Origin: Capra hircus
Taxonomy: Eukaryota > Chordata > Mammalia > Artiodactyla > Bovidae
Length of the DNA: 64,000 nt
NCBI RefSeq assembly: GCF_001704415.2
Contig: NC_030816.1
Coordinates: 81,842,713 to 81,906,712 of the forward strand
Reading direction: 5' to 3'
The position numbers were made by a program, and so were the translations under genes. This document shows positions 1 through 10,430 of the stretch, in pieces; the first letter of the stretch is position 1, and each line of letters starts with the position of its first letter. The notes below the pieces were generated by a model that had not been told where the DNA came from, did not search any database, and saw only the letters and a list, made by a program, of their open reading frames with translations.

Positions 1-553
1 CGAGTCCTGGAATGTTGGAAGGAACCAACCAGACACTTAAAGAGACACTCTCCAAGTGGACCTTAGAGACTGACTGTTCCTGGGTGGGCTTGTTTCCGAC
101 AGCTCTGCTCAGACTCAGGATGACCCCACAGTCCCACGGCTCTTCTCTGTACAAAATTGTGTATAAGAGGCCCCCTCCCATAATAAAACAGGTGTCAACA
201 AATTTGCCTCAGGTAAGGGGAGATGAGATTTCACAGCAGATGGAACAACTGGGTAAGGCAATAAACCAGTTTGTACAAGAAAGGGTGCTGTTCCCCCTTG
301 GGAACAGATTCACGAATTTGTGCCCGGGGATCAGGTGTGGTCAAGGACTGGAAACACGACTGCTTGGCCCCACGTTGGAAGGGTCCATATGCTGCGGTTC
401 TAACCAGCCCGACTGCAGTTCAAGTTGCAGGTGTCACTCCCTGGATCCACCACAGGAGGGTGAGGAGAGCATACCACGAGACCAGGAGGAGGCCGAGTGG
501 ACTATGCGAAAGGACCCCGCTGAGCCCCGTGAAACCACGACCACCTTAAAGAA
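1..553 (+). pseudogene. Endogenous class I retrovirus pol fragment (integrase C-terminus), broken
   Basis: The translation resembles the C-terminal third of a gammaretrovirus-like integrase. A run with N-Q-T-L-K-E-T-L and later A-L-L-R-L-R-M-T-P matches the end of the catalytic core. Around 375-470 a second reading frame carries K-G-P-Y and a W-I-H-H-R-R-V-like ending, as in the integrase GPY/F domain. The two halves lie in different frames, so at least one frameshift separates them near 300-345 and no intact protein can be made. The 5' part of pol and any gag lie outside the window. The order pol, env remnant, polypurine tract, LTR shows that the provirus reads on the + strand. Family assignment is by motif only. 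Confidence 0.8.
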
Positions 554-559
554 GAAAAA

Positions 560-895
560 GAGATGAAGCTCTGCAATCAACTGCTGCTACAAGGACTTGC
601 TGGTATCATCTTGAGACTAACCATAGTTTCAGTACAAAGAGGGACCTGTGCTATAATTAAAGTTGAATGTTGTGTATATATTCCTGATTTATCTGGCTAT
701 ATATCAGCCACCCTAGATGACAGGAAAGGTTAGGTAAAAGTTATGTCTGATGATAATCTTCCTTTTTGGACTTTGGTCCTATTTTGGGTGAAGGGTGATT
801 GGTGGAAAACTATATTTACCATTGTTATAGTTGCCTTGATAGTTCTGCTTTGTGGACCCTTTACTTTACAATGTATTATGAACTTTGCAACCTAA
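560..895 (+). pseudogene. Endogenous retrovirus env remnant: transmembrane subunit only, surface subunit missing
   Basis: Shortly after pol ends, the sequence encodes a C-x6-C-C motif at 647-673, the disulphide motif of gammaretrovirus-type env transmembrane subunits. Fewer than about 100 bases separate it from the end of pol, so the surface subunit and the N-terminal part of the transmembrane subunit are absent. A stop codon follows the motif within about 25 codons. Around 797-880, in another frame, a long hydrophobic run (I, V, L, A rich) looks like the membrane anchor. The remnant is multiply broken and non-functional. It is followed by the polypurine tract and LTR, as expected for a proviral 3' end. 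Confidence 0.7.
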
Positions 896-986
896 AGGTT
901 GATGTCGTTCTCCCAAATTGGAGGTCAGAGAGTCAGGGTGCAATATATCCCTATGAATGATACTCATACTATGAGTTAAGAGCATC

Positions 987-998
987 AAGAGGGGGAAA
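987..998 (+). other. Retroviral polypurine tract
   Basis: The purine run AAGAGGGGGAAA lies immediately before a TG dinucleotide. This is the usual arrangement of plus-strand primer and LTR start in a retrovirus. Confidence 0.75.
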
Positions 999-1531
999 TG
1001 AAGGAGCAAACAGACAGAACAGGCTCCATCTCGAGAGCAGGACTCCATCTTGGCCCCGACTGTGGACTTCGAGCTAGATGCCGAGTATCTATGGAAACGA
1101 CAGACCAACTGGAAAACCAGGCCCCCTGGATGGAAGAGCCGCAGGGCTCATACCTAGACTCTCTGTTGCCTAAAAGAATACCCTAATTATCTGTGTAACC
1201 AAATAGAATCATAAATTCCGTTATGATTATTGGGGTATGACCACAGGCCTATTAATAATTGTCCACTGTTAACTACCTAGGCTTAAGGCATATGAATCAC
1301 GGGTTAACTTTGATTGTATCTTTCTTTTCCTTTGTTCAGACTAGTTTCAGGGAATTTGGGGAGGTGGGTTTGGGCACATACACTTCGGGTATATAAGGTT
1401 TTCAGAAAAACTGGTCAGAGTCCTTGGCTGAGAGGAGACTCTGCCTTGGGCCCCCGGTGTAATAAATCACACTCCGCTATCTGCATTGTCCTCCTGAGTG
1501 AGTTTGTTTCCCAGAATGCATGGCTACAACA
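999..1531 (+). mobile_element. 3' LTR of the class I endogenous retrovirus
   Basis: The LTR starts with TG after the polypurine tract and appears to end with CA near 1531, giving about 533 bp. It has a TATA box (TATATAAG, 1390-1397) and a polyadenylation signal (AATAAA, 1461-1466) about 70 bp apart, so the U3-R-U5 order is clear. The U3 promoter points along the + strand, towards SYNJ2 some 11.5 kb downstream. The left end is well fixed by the polypurine tract. The right end is inferred from the CA dinucleotide and is less certain. Confidence 0.75.
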
Positions 1532-1635
1532 AAACCACAAACCGTGGGACGTTTTCGTAGCACAAAAGCCATGTCCTCATGGAGAATCAAGCAGACTACC
1601 TCTTCTAACTTTAAACTCATATAATGTTATATGTC

Positions 1636-1901
1636 GGAGAAGGCAATGGCACCCCACTCCAGTACTCTTGCCTGGAAAATCCCATGGATGGAGGAGCCTG
1701 GTAGGCTGCAGTCCATGGGGTCGCCAAGAGTCGGGCACAACTGAGCGACTTCACTTTCACTTTTCACTTTCATGCATTGGAGAAGGAAATGGCAACCCAC
1801 TCCAGTGTTCTTGCCTGGAGAATCCCAGGGATGCGGGAGCCTGGTGGGCTGCCGTCTTTGGGGTCGCACAGAGTCGGACACGACTGAAGTGACTTAGCAG
1901 C
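1636..1901 (+). mobile_element. Bov-A2 SINE (dimeric), full length
   Basis: Two Bov-A monomers (each beginning near GGAGAAGG and ending near GTCGGACACGACTGA) are joined by a short linker rich in CTTTCACTTT. A perfect 13-bp target-site duplication, AATGTTATATGTC, flanks the element at 1623-1635 and 1902-1914, which fixes the ends and shows a simple retroposition event. Confidence 0.93.
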
Positions 1902-2174
1902 AATGTTATATGTCAGTTACATCTCAGTAAAATTGGAGGGGAAAACGTGACTGGGAACCTTAACTGCTAAGACATTTCCATGGGCACTAAGAAAAGATGC
2001 AAAGCTCACCTTGTGTAAAAGAAGAGAATCAAAGACAGATGTTGCCTCGCAGAAAAATTTCAATTCACCAGGAAGTCACAGAAGTAAGGACTCGTAAGAC
2101 GGATGTGAGCCAGGTGACCTGAGGTGACAGCTCCTTTATTCTTTTTACTGTGCTCACTAAACTGTGGCAGATCC

Positions 2175-2298
2175 TTTTTTTTTTTTCTTTTTTGGCTGTG
2201 CCACTGGACATGCAGGATCTTTCCCAACTAGGAACTGAACCTGCGCCCCTGCCGCAGAAGCGCAGTGTCTTAAGCACTGGACCACCAGGGGGGTCCCA
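2175..2298 (-). mobile_element. tRNA-Glu-type CHR SINE
   Basis: Read on the minus strand it starts with a tRNA-like head and ends in a poly(A) tail, seen here as the T tract from 2175. The + strand shows the typical complement: the TGGCTGTGCC block, GGAACTGAACC and the GGACCACCAG end. It is shortened relative to the common full-length copy. Confidence 0.8.
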
Positions 2299-3556
2299 GT
2301 TCCTCTTTTGTCAGAGAAGTTATTTTGTGTTCACTTTTGTGATTGAAGTAGTCACATAGCTTGATCTGCAAAAAATGCTGTAGTATTGTTTTGGTGACTG
2401 TCAGCTTTTTATCTGACGATTTTTATTCCACACTCCCTGTGGAAACATGGCCACTGGGGACAACGACATGTTGGTCTCCTAATTCCAGAGCTAAGTTGAA
2501 AATACCAGTGATCTGTGTATTTGTTAGCAGAGGAGGAAAACCATGTGAGCCTGCTGAGTTTGTTAGCACCCCGGTGAAAAAACAAATTCTGTCAACTAGA
2601 TAAAATACCAAATTAGAGGGTCAGAAGGCAGTATCGCCAACAGAAAAAAACGGCAGATGAGACACTTGGAGAACCTGCTATTTAGTAAGTCCTATCGGGG
2701 CTTTTGCATTCAATGAGCAAGTCAGAAATCCTTGCTGTCCTCTCCATTTCACCATGATTGCTTTGGGAGGAGATACATGACATCAGGAACAGTTAAAATA
2801 ATTTATAACTGTAGGCAGCATTAAGCGTTATGCTAAAATAACCAGATGATCAGATGCTGGCTGTGTTAGACACAAGCGCATTCACTCCCAAGCCCTTTCT
2901 CTCTTGTCCATTTCAACTGAAGAGAGAGGGAAAGTCTCTAAGGGGGTGGGGGGTCAGGTGACACAATTTGTTAGGGGCTTCTGGGGAAGCTTTTTAGATA
3001 CCACTGACCTAGATTCCTCTTTTCTTTCTACCTTGGATATTACTGTGATGCCTGGAGCTGAAGCAGCCATTTTGTGATCATGAGTCAACCGGCCACTGTG
3101 TTAAGAATACAGGAAAAGAAAGAAGGACCTCACCTTGATCTTTGATGACATTGCTGAACTGCTACCCTAACTCTAGATGCTCTACCATGAGACTTCTTGT
3201 CTACTTTAAGACTTTTATAGGTGAATTTTCTGTTACTTCCAGCCAAAGCATTCCTAAGTACCTCTGATACATTAGCTATAATATGCTGTTACTGAGAGAA
3301 TTTTAAGTTGAAGGAGCACAGTTTATTTTAGATGTACATTTTATTTGTAAAATTTGTAGTTTATTTAAAATTTATATTATTTTTAATTCCCTAAAATTTA
3401 TATTTTGAAACTTTTCAAACATAGAAAAACAGAAACATAAAGTTTCTCCTTTCTTACATACCCACAGGATGGGGTCAGTATCCAGCCTCTGCCTGCATCT
3501 AGCCAAAGATGGGGAGCTTGCTTCTACACAGGCAGCCCTCCCTTTTTATAAACTAT
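2299..3556. other. No gene or recognised repeat
   Basis: AT-leaning intergenic sequence. Stops are frequent in all frames and I recognise no repeat family. Confidence 0.5.
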
Positions 3557-3867
3557 CAGTTCAGTTCAGTTCAGTTCAGTTGCTCAGTCATGTCTGACTC
3601 TTTGGGACCCCACGAATCGCAGCACGCCAGGCCTCCCTGTCCATCACCAACTCCCAGAGTTCACTCAGACTCACATCCATCGAGTCAGTGATGCCATCCA
3701 GCCATCTCATCCTCTATCGTCCCCTTTGCCTGCCCCCAATCCCTCCCAGAATCAGTCTTTTCCAATGAGTCAACTCTTCTCATGAGGTGGCCAAAGTACT
3801 GGAGTTTCATCTTTAGCATCATTCCTTCCAAAGAAATCCCAGGGCTGATCTCCTTCAGGATGGACTT
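3557..3867 (-). mobile_element. BovB LINE 3' end, 5' truncated
   Basis: On the minus strand this encodes the C-terminal tail of BovB ORF2 (S-I-L-K-E-I-S-P-G and Y-F-G-H-L-M-R-R motifs) and ends in the characteristic short ACTGA tandem tail, seen here as CAGTT repeats at the left edge. It is a dead 3' fragment of about 310 bp. Confidence 0.9.
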
Positions 3868-4127
3868 AACACGCATCTAATTGCTAAAAAGTTCTTCTGG
3901 ATGTGGAACCAAAACTCACCCCTCTGTAACTTTTTTCTCCATGCTCTTGGAGTCACGAGGTACAGAGGTCTTATTATTAAACAGTTGGCATTTTCCTCCA
4001 TGGATGGGTCTTGTAACCCCCTCAGGAAAGGGGTATTTCTGGAGAAGAGTTAAGGATAGAAGGGAAACAGGCACCCCCATACTGAAATGGGAGCGCCTTT
4101 GGGAGGCCTGCTCTTCCTCTTTGGCAA

Positions 4128-4206
4128 GAATCCTGTGGGGGAGGGGCTGGGCAGCTGACCCTCCCCCACCCCTCCCCTGCACGAATCCTGTGGGGGAGGG
4201 TCAGCT
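4128..4206. repeat. Short direct plus inverted repeat cluster
   Basis: GAATCCTGTGGGGGAGGG occurs at 4128-4145 and again, identical, at 4183-4200. Separately AGCTGACCCTCCCCCAC at 4153-4169 is the exact reverse complement of 4190-4206, so a 17-bp stem with a 20-base loop is possible. Confidence 0.85.
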
Positions 4207-4379
4207 CTTATGCCGGGCGTGGAAGGGCCGGGGGTGGGGAGAGGGGGCAGACCTTTGTTGTCAGAGCTTCTTCGGTTAACTGAACAGCCAGATTCCACCC
4301 TAAACAGCCAACCCAGCCCCTGGAAAAGGCTCTCCCTGCGTGTGGAACTGAACCGAACAATGGACAAGCAGGTCCTAGC

Positions 4380-4645
4380 TGTTCTTGGCTTGAGAAAGGC
4401 CCCGCCCCGCAGCCCCAGTTGTGACAGGTGTGCCTCGGGTTGCTTTTCCCGTCGTGATGCGGGGCGGGGCCCAAGGTTGGACGGGCAGCCGGCACACCTG
4501 TGTGTGGAGCTCGGTCTCGGCCAGAGCCGCGAATACAGTTCCCCTGGCTCCCGGGGCCTGCAGGCTTCAGGGGTCGCTGGCTTTCAGAAGGAGGCCTCAC
4601 CCGGGCTCCGGGTGCACCACGGCTGCGGGGTGGCCGAGCTGCCAG
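4380..4645. promoter_or_regulatory. GC-rich intergenic patch with paired GC boxes
   Basis: This stretch is GC-rich and CpG-containing, unlike the flanks. Two GC boxes lie in mirror orientation: GGCCCCGCCCCGCA at 4398-4411 and its exact reverse complement at 4458-4471. Such boxes bind Sp/KLF factors. No splice-compatible reading frame is seen, so a promoter or enhancer role is inference only. Confidence 0.35.
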
Positions 4646-4768
4646 GCACCCTGATGGGGTTCAGTCTGTGTCTGGGAGGCTCCGAGGGGTCACACTCTTG
4701 GGTTGCAAGGAAAACTGATGAGAGTCTGAACTCAGCTATCCCCCTGTGAGGTCATAAGTCCAGTCGTT

Positions 4769-4800
4769 TGTGTGTGTGTGTGTGTGCGCGCACGTGCACA
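4769..4800. repeat. (TG)n microsatellite with CG tail
   Basis: Alternating purine-pyrimidine run, mostly TG, ending in GCGCGCACGTGCACA. Confidence 0.95.
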
Positions 4801-5228
4801 GATCAGTACCTCATGCTCCCTGTTTACAAAAGATAATAACCTAATAAAATGAACTTCCAAGCAACCCCTCCTATTAACGATGTCCAACCTCCGCCCCACA
4901 GCCACGGCCAGCAGCGCGAGGCACGCTTTCCCAGGGACCTGAGCCGGGTGACCCCAGACCTCATCTGCACTGCAATGAGGTGTAGGGTGGACAGTGGGGT
5001 GGACAGTGGCCAAGACACACGGCCATGTCTAGGAAGGCGACGCCAGGGAGCTAGAAGGACCTCATGGGTCGACAGCCTGCAGGGGTCGCCTGCGGTGGAG
5101 AGCACAGACGGATCTCCCGCTTCTCCCGTGGCTGCAGTTGCTCAGTCCTCGTGTGTATTCCAGTTCTGGCCTCTGGCAATGAAACGCAAAGGCCTGTATC
5201 ATCTGAGCTGCCGTTCGCCCAGGGTCTA

Positions 5229-5267
5229 CGTGAGTGTGTGTGTGTGCGCGCACGTGCGCGTGTGCAT
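5229..5267. repeat. TG/CG alternating microsatellite
   Basis: TG repeat passing into CGCGCACGTGCGCGTGTGCATG, directly against the 3' end of a minus-strand Bov-tA. It may have arisen from the SINE tail. Confidence 0.9.
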
Positions 5268-5457
5268 GCTCAGCCATGTCTGACTCTTTGTCACCCATGG
5301 ACTGCAGCCCACCATGCTCCTCTGTCCCTGGGATTTCCCAGGCAAGAACACTGGAGTGGGTTGCCATTTCCTGCTTCAGGAGATCTTCCCAACCCAGGGA
5401 TCGAACCCACGTCTCCTGAGCCTCCTGCAGGTGGATTCTTTACTACTGCGCCACCTA
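5268..5457 (-). mobile_element. Bov-tA SINE
   Basis: The + strand shows the reverse complement of the Bov-A body (CATGTCTGACTC, CCATGGACTGCAG, AACACTGGAGTGGG), then the inverted tRNA-like head with the B-box complement (GGGATCGAACCC). Confidence 0.9.
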
Positions 5458-7220
5458 TCTTAATGTTCACAGCGTCCTTAATTCTCACATACAAAAGATT
5501 CGGAATCAGCAGCAGCCAAGTTCAGCTCGTTGCTCGAGGTTGCCCCATATGGCAAGTGTGACTCTAGGATTCAAAGCTGAGTTCGTGCATTTAAAGTTTA
5601 CTTGATTCTGTCTGAGTGAAGGTGACCGAGTAAAGCACAGATGTGTGGAGTCAGATGGATCCCTGCCACTGAGGGTAACAACAGGATATAGAAGGGTGGG
5701 GAATAGTGTGATGGGCTCCTCTGCAGGCATCTCGTGGGAAGGAAGCAAGCTGAGAAGGACGCAGCCAGTGGGCAATGGTTCACACTGGCACCCTGAGTTG
5801 GGACCTGGCTTGTTGGGGACCCAGGGAGGGCAGCGAGCCTGTACCTTGGGGGCGGGTAGAAGGACAGTGGGGGCAGAAAGGGGACAATGCCTGAGTAACA
5901 AGGGGGTGCCATGCTTTGCCCGCCGTGCTGTGGGGCGAGGTGCGGAAACAGCCCAGTTACTGGGAGTCCAGAGAAGGGCGGATGCAGTGGTCAGGAGGAG
6001 AGGTGGGCCCAGACGAGGCTTAGCCGGTGAGTGTGATGCGGAATTAACAGCCCCGGGTGGACAGCTCCAGCGTGCCTCCGACACCCCTGAATCTCACAGA
6101 CTGGCTTCGTTTCAAGTTTATGATCTCCGGGAAGCGCCATGGGGAGCAGGGTGGGCGGAGGGTCTCCCCCTTATAGTGGGAGACTCTGCAGCACATCAGG
6201 ACCCTGCGGGGCATGATCCAGGAGAGAGGGGGTTCGGCGACCCAGGCGGTGGGGCTAAGGGAAGGGACAGAGTCCCTGAAAGGAAGGGGGACAGGGTCTG
6301 AGCACGTGGCTCCCCAGGAGCAGGACTGCTATTGATGCAGAAGCTCGAGTCTCTCCCCAGGAGAGCTGTTTGTTGGAAGCTGTTCTTGCAGCTATTTGAA
6401 GTTCGTGTCTTTTCCCAGACCGCAGAGCTTACACAAAGTGCCAGAGAACCTTCATGGTCAAGTTTTCCTCCCTGTCATTGCAAGAAAAGAAGATGATGTG
6501 GGAGCTTCAGGGATGGAAAGTGAGGGCGTTCTCTTCTTGGGTCTCCACGTTCTCAGGGAGGCGTGAGGCCAGTAAATTGCTGAGAGTAGGGGGTGGAGGA
6601 GATGGGGTGGGAGGGAGGAGCAGCTTCAAATAATTGTCTTAGAGAAAACGAGCTTAACTGGGTAAAACGGGCCTGGATTAATATGCAGACAGGGTCTGAG
6701 ACCGTGAGGGTAAAATTTCTAAATGACCAAATGTGGTCTTCAAATGCCGTTTTCGACCAAAGAGAATCAGGGCTTCTTAAAGAAATGATTAATTCCCACT
6801 CTTAAGAGCAGAAAATGTACAAATTGAGCTTGGTGTTTCATTCTAGAGGGCAAGGAAACAAGCAAGGACTTTTGGGGTCCTGTCAAGAGGAGCCCGGAGC
6901 CAACTTAAAGATGCTTCCAGTGGCCAAAGAGGGAACATTTTGAGCATCAATAAGGATAAGACTGCAAGGGACTGCAACACATCAAGTCTGTTTAAACTCA
7001 AATAGAAGTTCATAATGAAAGTGAAAAAAATATAATTAGTTGGTCACTATTGGCGGATGTTAATAGACCAATTCACTGAGTTCAAAGTAACTCATTATTT
7101 TGAATGCTAGTAAATAAAGGAAAAGAATCGTGTTCTGCCTCTTTTGTTTATGTTGCCATCAGGTAAAAAATAGTAGAAGGGAATTTTCTGTTATTTTAGA
7201 AGAATTTTAGCTACTAATGG
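5458..7220. other. No gene recognised; mostly unique sequence
   Basis: The first 150 bases have a faint antisense MIR look. The rest is unique, with long but GC-biased open frames near 5645-6301 that show no protein family features, no codon pattern and no splice structure. I see no gene here. Confidence 0.45.
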
Positions 7221-7430
7221 GGGCTTCCCAGGTAACTCAGTGGTAAAGAACTGCCTGCCAATGTAGAAGTCACAGGTTCCATCCCTGGATTGGGAAGATC
7301 CCCTGGAGAAGGAAATGACAACCCGCTCCCATATTCTTGCCTGGGAAATCCCGTGGACAGAGGAGCCTGGTGAGCTACAGCCCATGGGGTCGAAAAATTA
7401 TTGGGCAGGACTTAGCGACTAAACAAAAAA
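7221..7430 (+). mobile_element. Bov-tA SINE
   Basis: GGGCTTCCCAGG head, tRNA-like A and B boxes (B box GGTTCCATCC), then the Bov-A body and a short A-rich tail. Confidence 0.9.
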
Positions 7431-7796
7431 GGCTACAGATCAAGAAAGCAATATAATAGAGCATAACTGTTAACTAATAGAGCAAGGACAACAGCATTGA
7501 TGCTCAGTGGCTGCTACATCACAAAGAGAAGCAATCAGACCTGTGCTTCCTGATGGGAAGAACATATCTAACCAGGAGATAGAATCTGCTAGAGCTTCTG
7601 TATCCAACTACTGAGCTATATCACAGGTCATCCACAAAGCAAGGGGACATGCTAAGCGATACCACAGGAACACTCAGCAAAAGGCAGTCTGTGAGGGCTG
7701 CTGGGCATGCGAGCTAGTTTTTTCAAGTAAATTGCCAGGGAAAAAAGAAATGGAAGGGAAAGTTGTGTATCTGAAGAGGGTTAAGAGGACTTCCCT

Positions 7797-8000
7797 GGTG
7801 ATCCAGTGGTTAAGAATTCCCCTGCCAATGCAGGGGAACAGGTTCGATCCCTGGTCTGCGAAGATCCCATGTGCCAAGGAGCAACTAAGCCTGTGTACCA
7901 CAACTGCTGAGCCCACATACCACAACTACTCATGCACGAGAGCCCTGGAGCCCGTGCTCCACAACGAGAGAGGCCACTGCAAAAAAAAAAAAAAAAAAAA
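7797..8000 (+). mobile_element. tRNA-Glu-type CHR SINE with poly(A) tail
   Basis: Starts GACTTCCCTGGTG, carries a B box (GGTTCGATCCC), then the CHR body (GTGCTCCACAACGAGAGAGG) and a 20-base A tail at 7981-8000. The long intact tail suggests a fairly recent copy. Confidence 0.9.
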
Positions 8001-9150
8001 CTAAAGGGGGGTTTAGAGACGCATCAGTCAGACTGTCAACATTACTTGTGCAGTTCACACAAACTATGGAAAGTGACTGATGGCATTTACAAGACATTCG
8101 GAAATGTGAAGACTAACAATATCCGATGATATTAAATAATTGCTGTTTAGAAAAATGACACCAGTCTGTAAGGTTATGCAGTCTCTTTGGTGACTAAACA
8201 AGTTTATGGGAGATTGCAGTCTGGGTAAATGAATGAATCAGTTAATTAATGACTTGAGAATAGTAGTTTTTAGCTTTAAATATCCACAGTGTTGTTAATG
8301 GCAAATTAAATATTGCATAGGAAAAGTACTTTGAAAAACTTTCAAGTTTTATCTAAAAGTTAGGGCTAGAAATCTTTTAAAGCCAGCCAGTCAGTACACA
8401 CAGAGACTCAATAAAGCTCATCTGGGCTGGGCTGAGTCGTCTCGCCAGTATATTATGGTGATCACATTCTTCTCAACTCCCTACAAGGGCCCGTGGTCTA
8501 GACAAAAGAGTATCTTCTAATCTGTGAATGCATTTAGATGGAAACTTTTATTCAGGTATGAAAGTTAAGTCATAATTTGTTGTATGTTTAATGAAACCCT
8601 TTTAAAGAGAGTACAAAGGTACAGGAAATTGAGACGAACCCAGCAATGACTGTGGGTCATCACCTTAATCGTGTGCCACGTGAGTCAGAGCCTTATTGGA
8701 CAGTTGTGTCCAGCGTGCGCACCACATGCTTCCAGGCGAGGAAACTGGAAGACGGACCCAGAGTAACGAAAACAATGGAGCGTTTCGCCAGGAGAAGCTG
8801 AGGGGTTCAGAATGACGGTCTCCAAGTGTGTCGCATGCTTTCAATCACCTGGAGTCGACTCCTAGACGCCTGGCTACACAGAGGGTCATGCAAGAAGAAA
8901 CGGGCTGTAAAAAAGAGCTCCCTGTACCCCCTCCCATGTCCCCAAACTGCTCTCCTAATGGGAAGTCGAAACCTCTATGTGACAAAAGTCAAAGGACCAG
9001 TCCTGTCCTGGACCCAGAGTGGTCTTTGCCATCCTTGACTGCCGTCTGCTCCTTGGGATGATTCCTTCCTTTGGATCCTAGGACGGGTAATGACTGATGG
9101 TCCCCTACCTCGTGGGCCCCCTCCTTGCCCTCAGCACCCCAGACCAGAGT
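8001..9150. other. No gene or clear repeat
   Basis: Mostly AT-leaning sequence. Open frames near 8826-9061 are short and without family features. Confidence 0.45.
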
Positions 9151-9358
9151 GTCCCTAGGCTCAGCTCCCACTCCTCCCTTTCTGACCAGCACTCAGCCTG
9201 TGGTCAACTCATCCAGACCAAGGCTTTAAACACCCTGGGGATGCTCACAGCCTTCATATTTACTCCTTTGCCCAAACCTCCCACTGGACTCCAATTTACA
9301 TAACCAACGGCCCACTCGACACCTTCACCTGGGTTTTTAACAGGCATCTCAAAACTTT

Positions 9359-9384
9359 GTTGCTGTTTGCTAAGTCGTGTCCGA
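9359..9384 (-). mobile_element. Minute Bov-A/Bov-tA 3'-end fragment
   Basis: GTTGCTGTTTGCTAAGTCG and the following GTGTCCGA match the inverted 3' end of Bov-tA as seen at 13838, but only 26 bases are present, sitting inside the L2. It is either an extreme 5' truncation or filler DNA. Confidence 0.55.
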
Positions 9385-9408
9385 ATTAACATGCCCCAAT
9401 CTGCCTGC

Positions 9409-9820
9409 GAGAGTTGGACTGTGAAGAAGGCCGAGCGCCGAAGAATTGATGCTTTTGAACTGTGGTGTTGGAGAAGACTCTTGAGAGTCCCTTGGACTGC
9501 AAGGAGATCCAACCAGTCCATTCTGAAGGAGATCAGCCCTGGGATTTCTTTGGAAGGAATGATGCTAAAGCTGAAACTCCAGTACTTTGGCCACCTCATG
9601 AGAAGAGTTGACTCATTGGAAAAGACTCTGATGGCTGGGAGAGATTGGGGGCAGGAGGAGAAGGGGACAACAGAGGATGAGATGGCTGGATGGCATCACT
9701 GACTCGATGGACGTGAGTCTGAGTGAACTCTGGGAGTTGGTGATGGACAGGGAGGTTTGGCGTGCTGCAATTCATGGGGTCCCAAAGAGTCGGACATGAC
9801 TGAGCGACTGAACTGAACTG
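9409..9820 (+). mobile_element. BovB LINE 3' end, 5' truncated
   Basis: Encodes the tail of BovB ORF2 (R-R-L-L-R-V-P-W-T-A-R-R motif) and ends in ACTGA repeats. A perfect target-site duplication AATCTGCCTGC lies at 9398-9408 and 9821-9831, so the insertion into the L2 is well defined. Confidence 0.93.
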
Positions 9821-9871
9821 AATCTGCCTGCCTATTCAGCCACCTGCTCCTCCCACAGTCATCTTTATCTC

Positions 9872-10015
9872 TGCTCAGTTCAGTTCAGTCGCTCAGTCAT
9901 GTCCGACTCTTTGCGACCCCATGGACTGCAGCACTCCAGGCTTCCCTGTCCATCACCAGCTCCTGAAGCTTGCTCAAACTCATGTCCATCAAGTCAGTGA
10001 TGTCACCCAACCATC
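9872..10015 (-). mobile_element. BovB LINE 3' end, short antisense copy
   Basis: About 145 bp of inverted BovB 3' end with the CAGTTCAGTT tail complement at its left. A perfect 13-bp target-site duplication TCATCTTTATCTC lies at 9859-9871 and 10016-10028. Confidence 0.92.
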
Positions 10016-10430
10016 TCATCTTTATCTCACCTGGTGACAATTCCACCTTTCCAGGTGATCTGGCCAAAAGTATCATGGTATCACCAAACTCCTGCCTCCT
10101 TCTCTTATTCCACATCTACTCTTGCAGCAAACCCTGTGGTCTCACAGAATTCAAAGAACTACCCCAAACCCAACTGTTTCTCTCCACTCACTCCCAACGC
10201 CCATGCACACCTGCACCCCTGGGATGTCACAGTTGCTTCCTCTCTGGTCCCACTGCTCCCTCAAGTTGCAACTCAGAAGCCAAGATGATCCGATGAAAAC
10301 ATCATCTGAGCAGGCCTGGCCTGTCTTAGAAAGGTCTCTTGTCCTCTCTGCCCACTGTCCTATTTATTTTGTGTTTTTCCCCAGTCAGGCTTCCAAAGTC
10401 AGCAAACTATGCTTATTGCCCCCGTTTCTT

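Larger units (their letters stand above)
9150..10430 (-). mobile_element. L2 LINE fossil, antisense, interrupted by three younger insertions
   Basis: Pyrimidine-rich blocks at about 9205-9358, 9385-9408, 9832-9871 and 10029-10430 read in order as the complement of the L2 ORF2 3' region, for example GGCATCTCAAAAC, CACCTGCTCCTCCCACAGTC and the CTCCTGCCTCC area. Two BovB copies and a 26-bp Bov-A-like scrap split it. The outer limits are uncertain because the L2 is very old. Confidence 0.6.

Noticed and set aside
1..1531. Functional endogenous virus
   Set aside because: The pol frame is broken, most of env is missing and the env remnant has stops. Only LTR signals look intact.
5645..6301. 218-codon frame upstream of SYNJ2
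   Set aside because: Glycine/arginine-rich low-information translation, overlapping open frames on the opposite strand, no recognisable family and no splice support.
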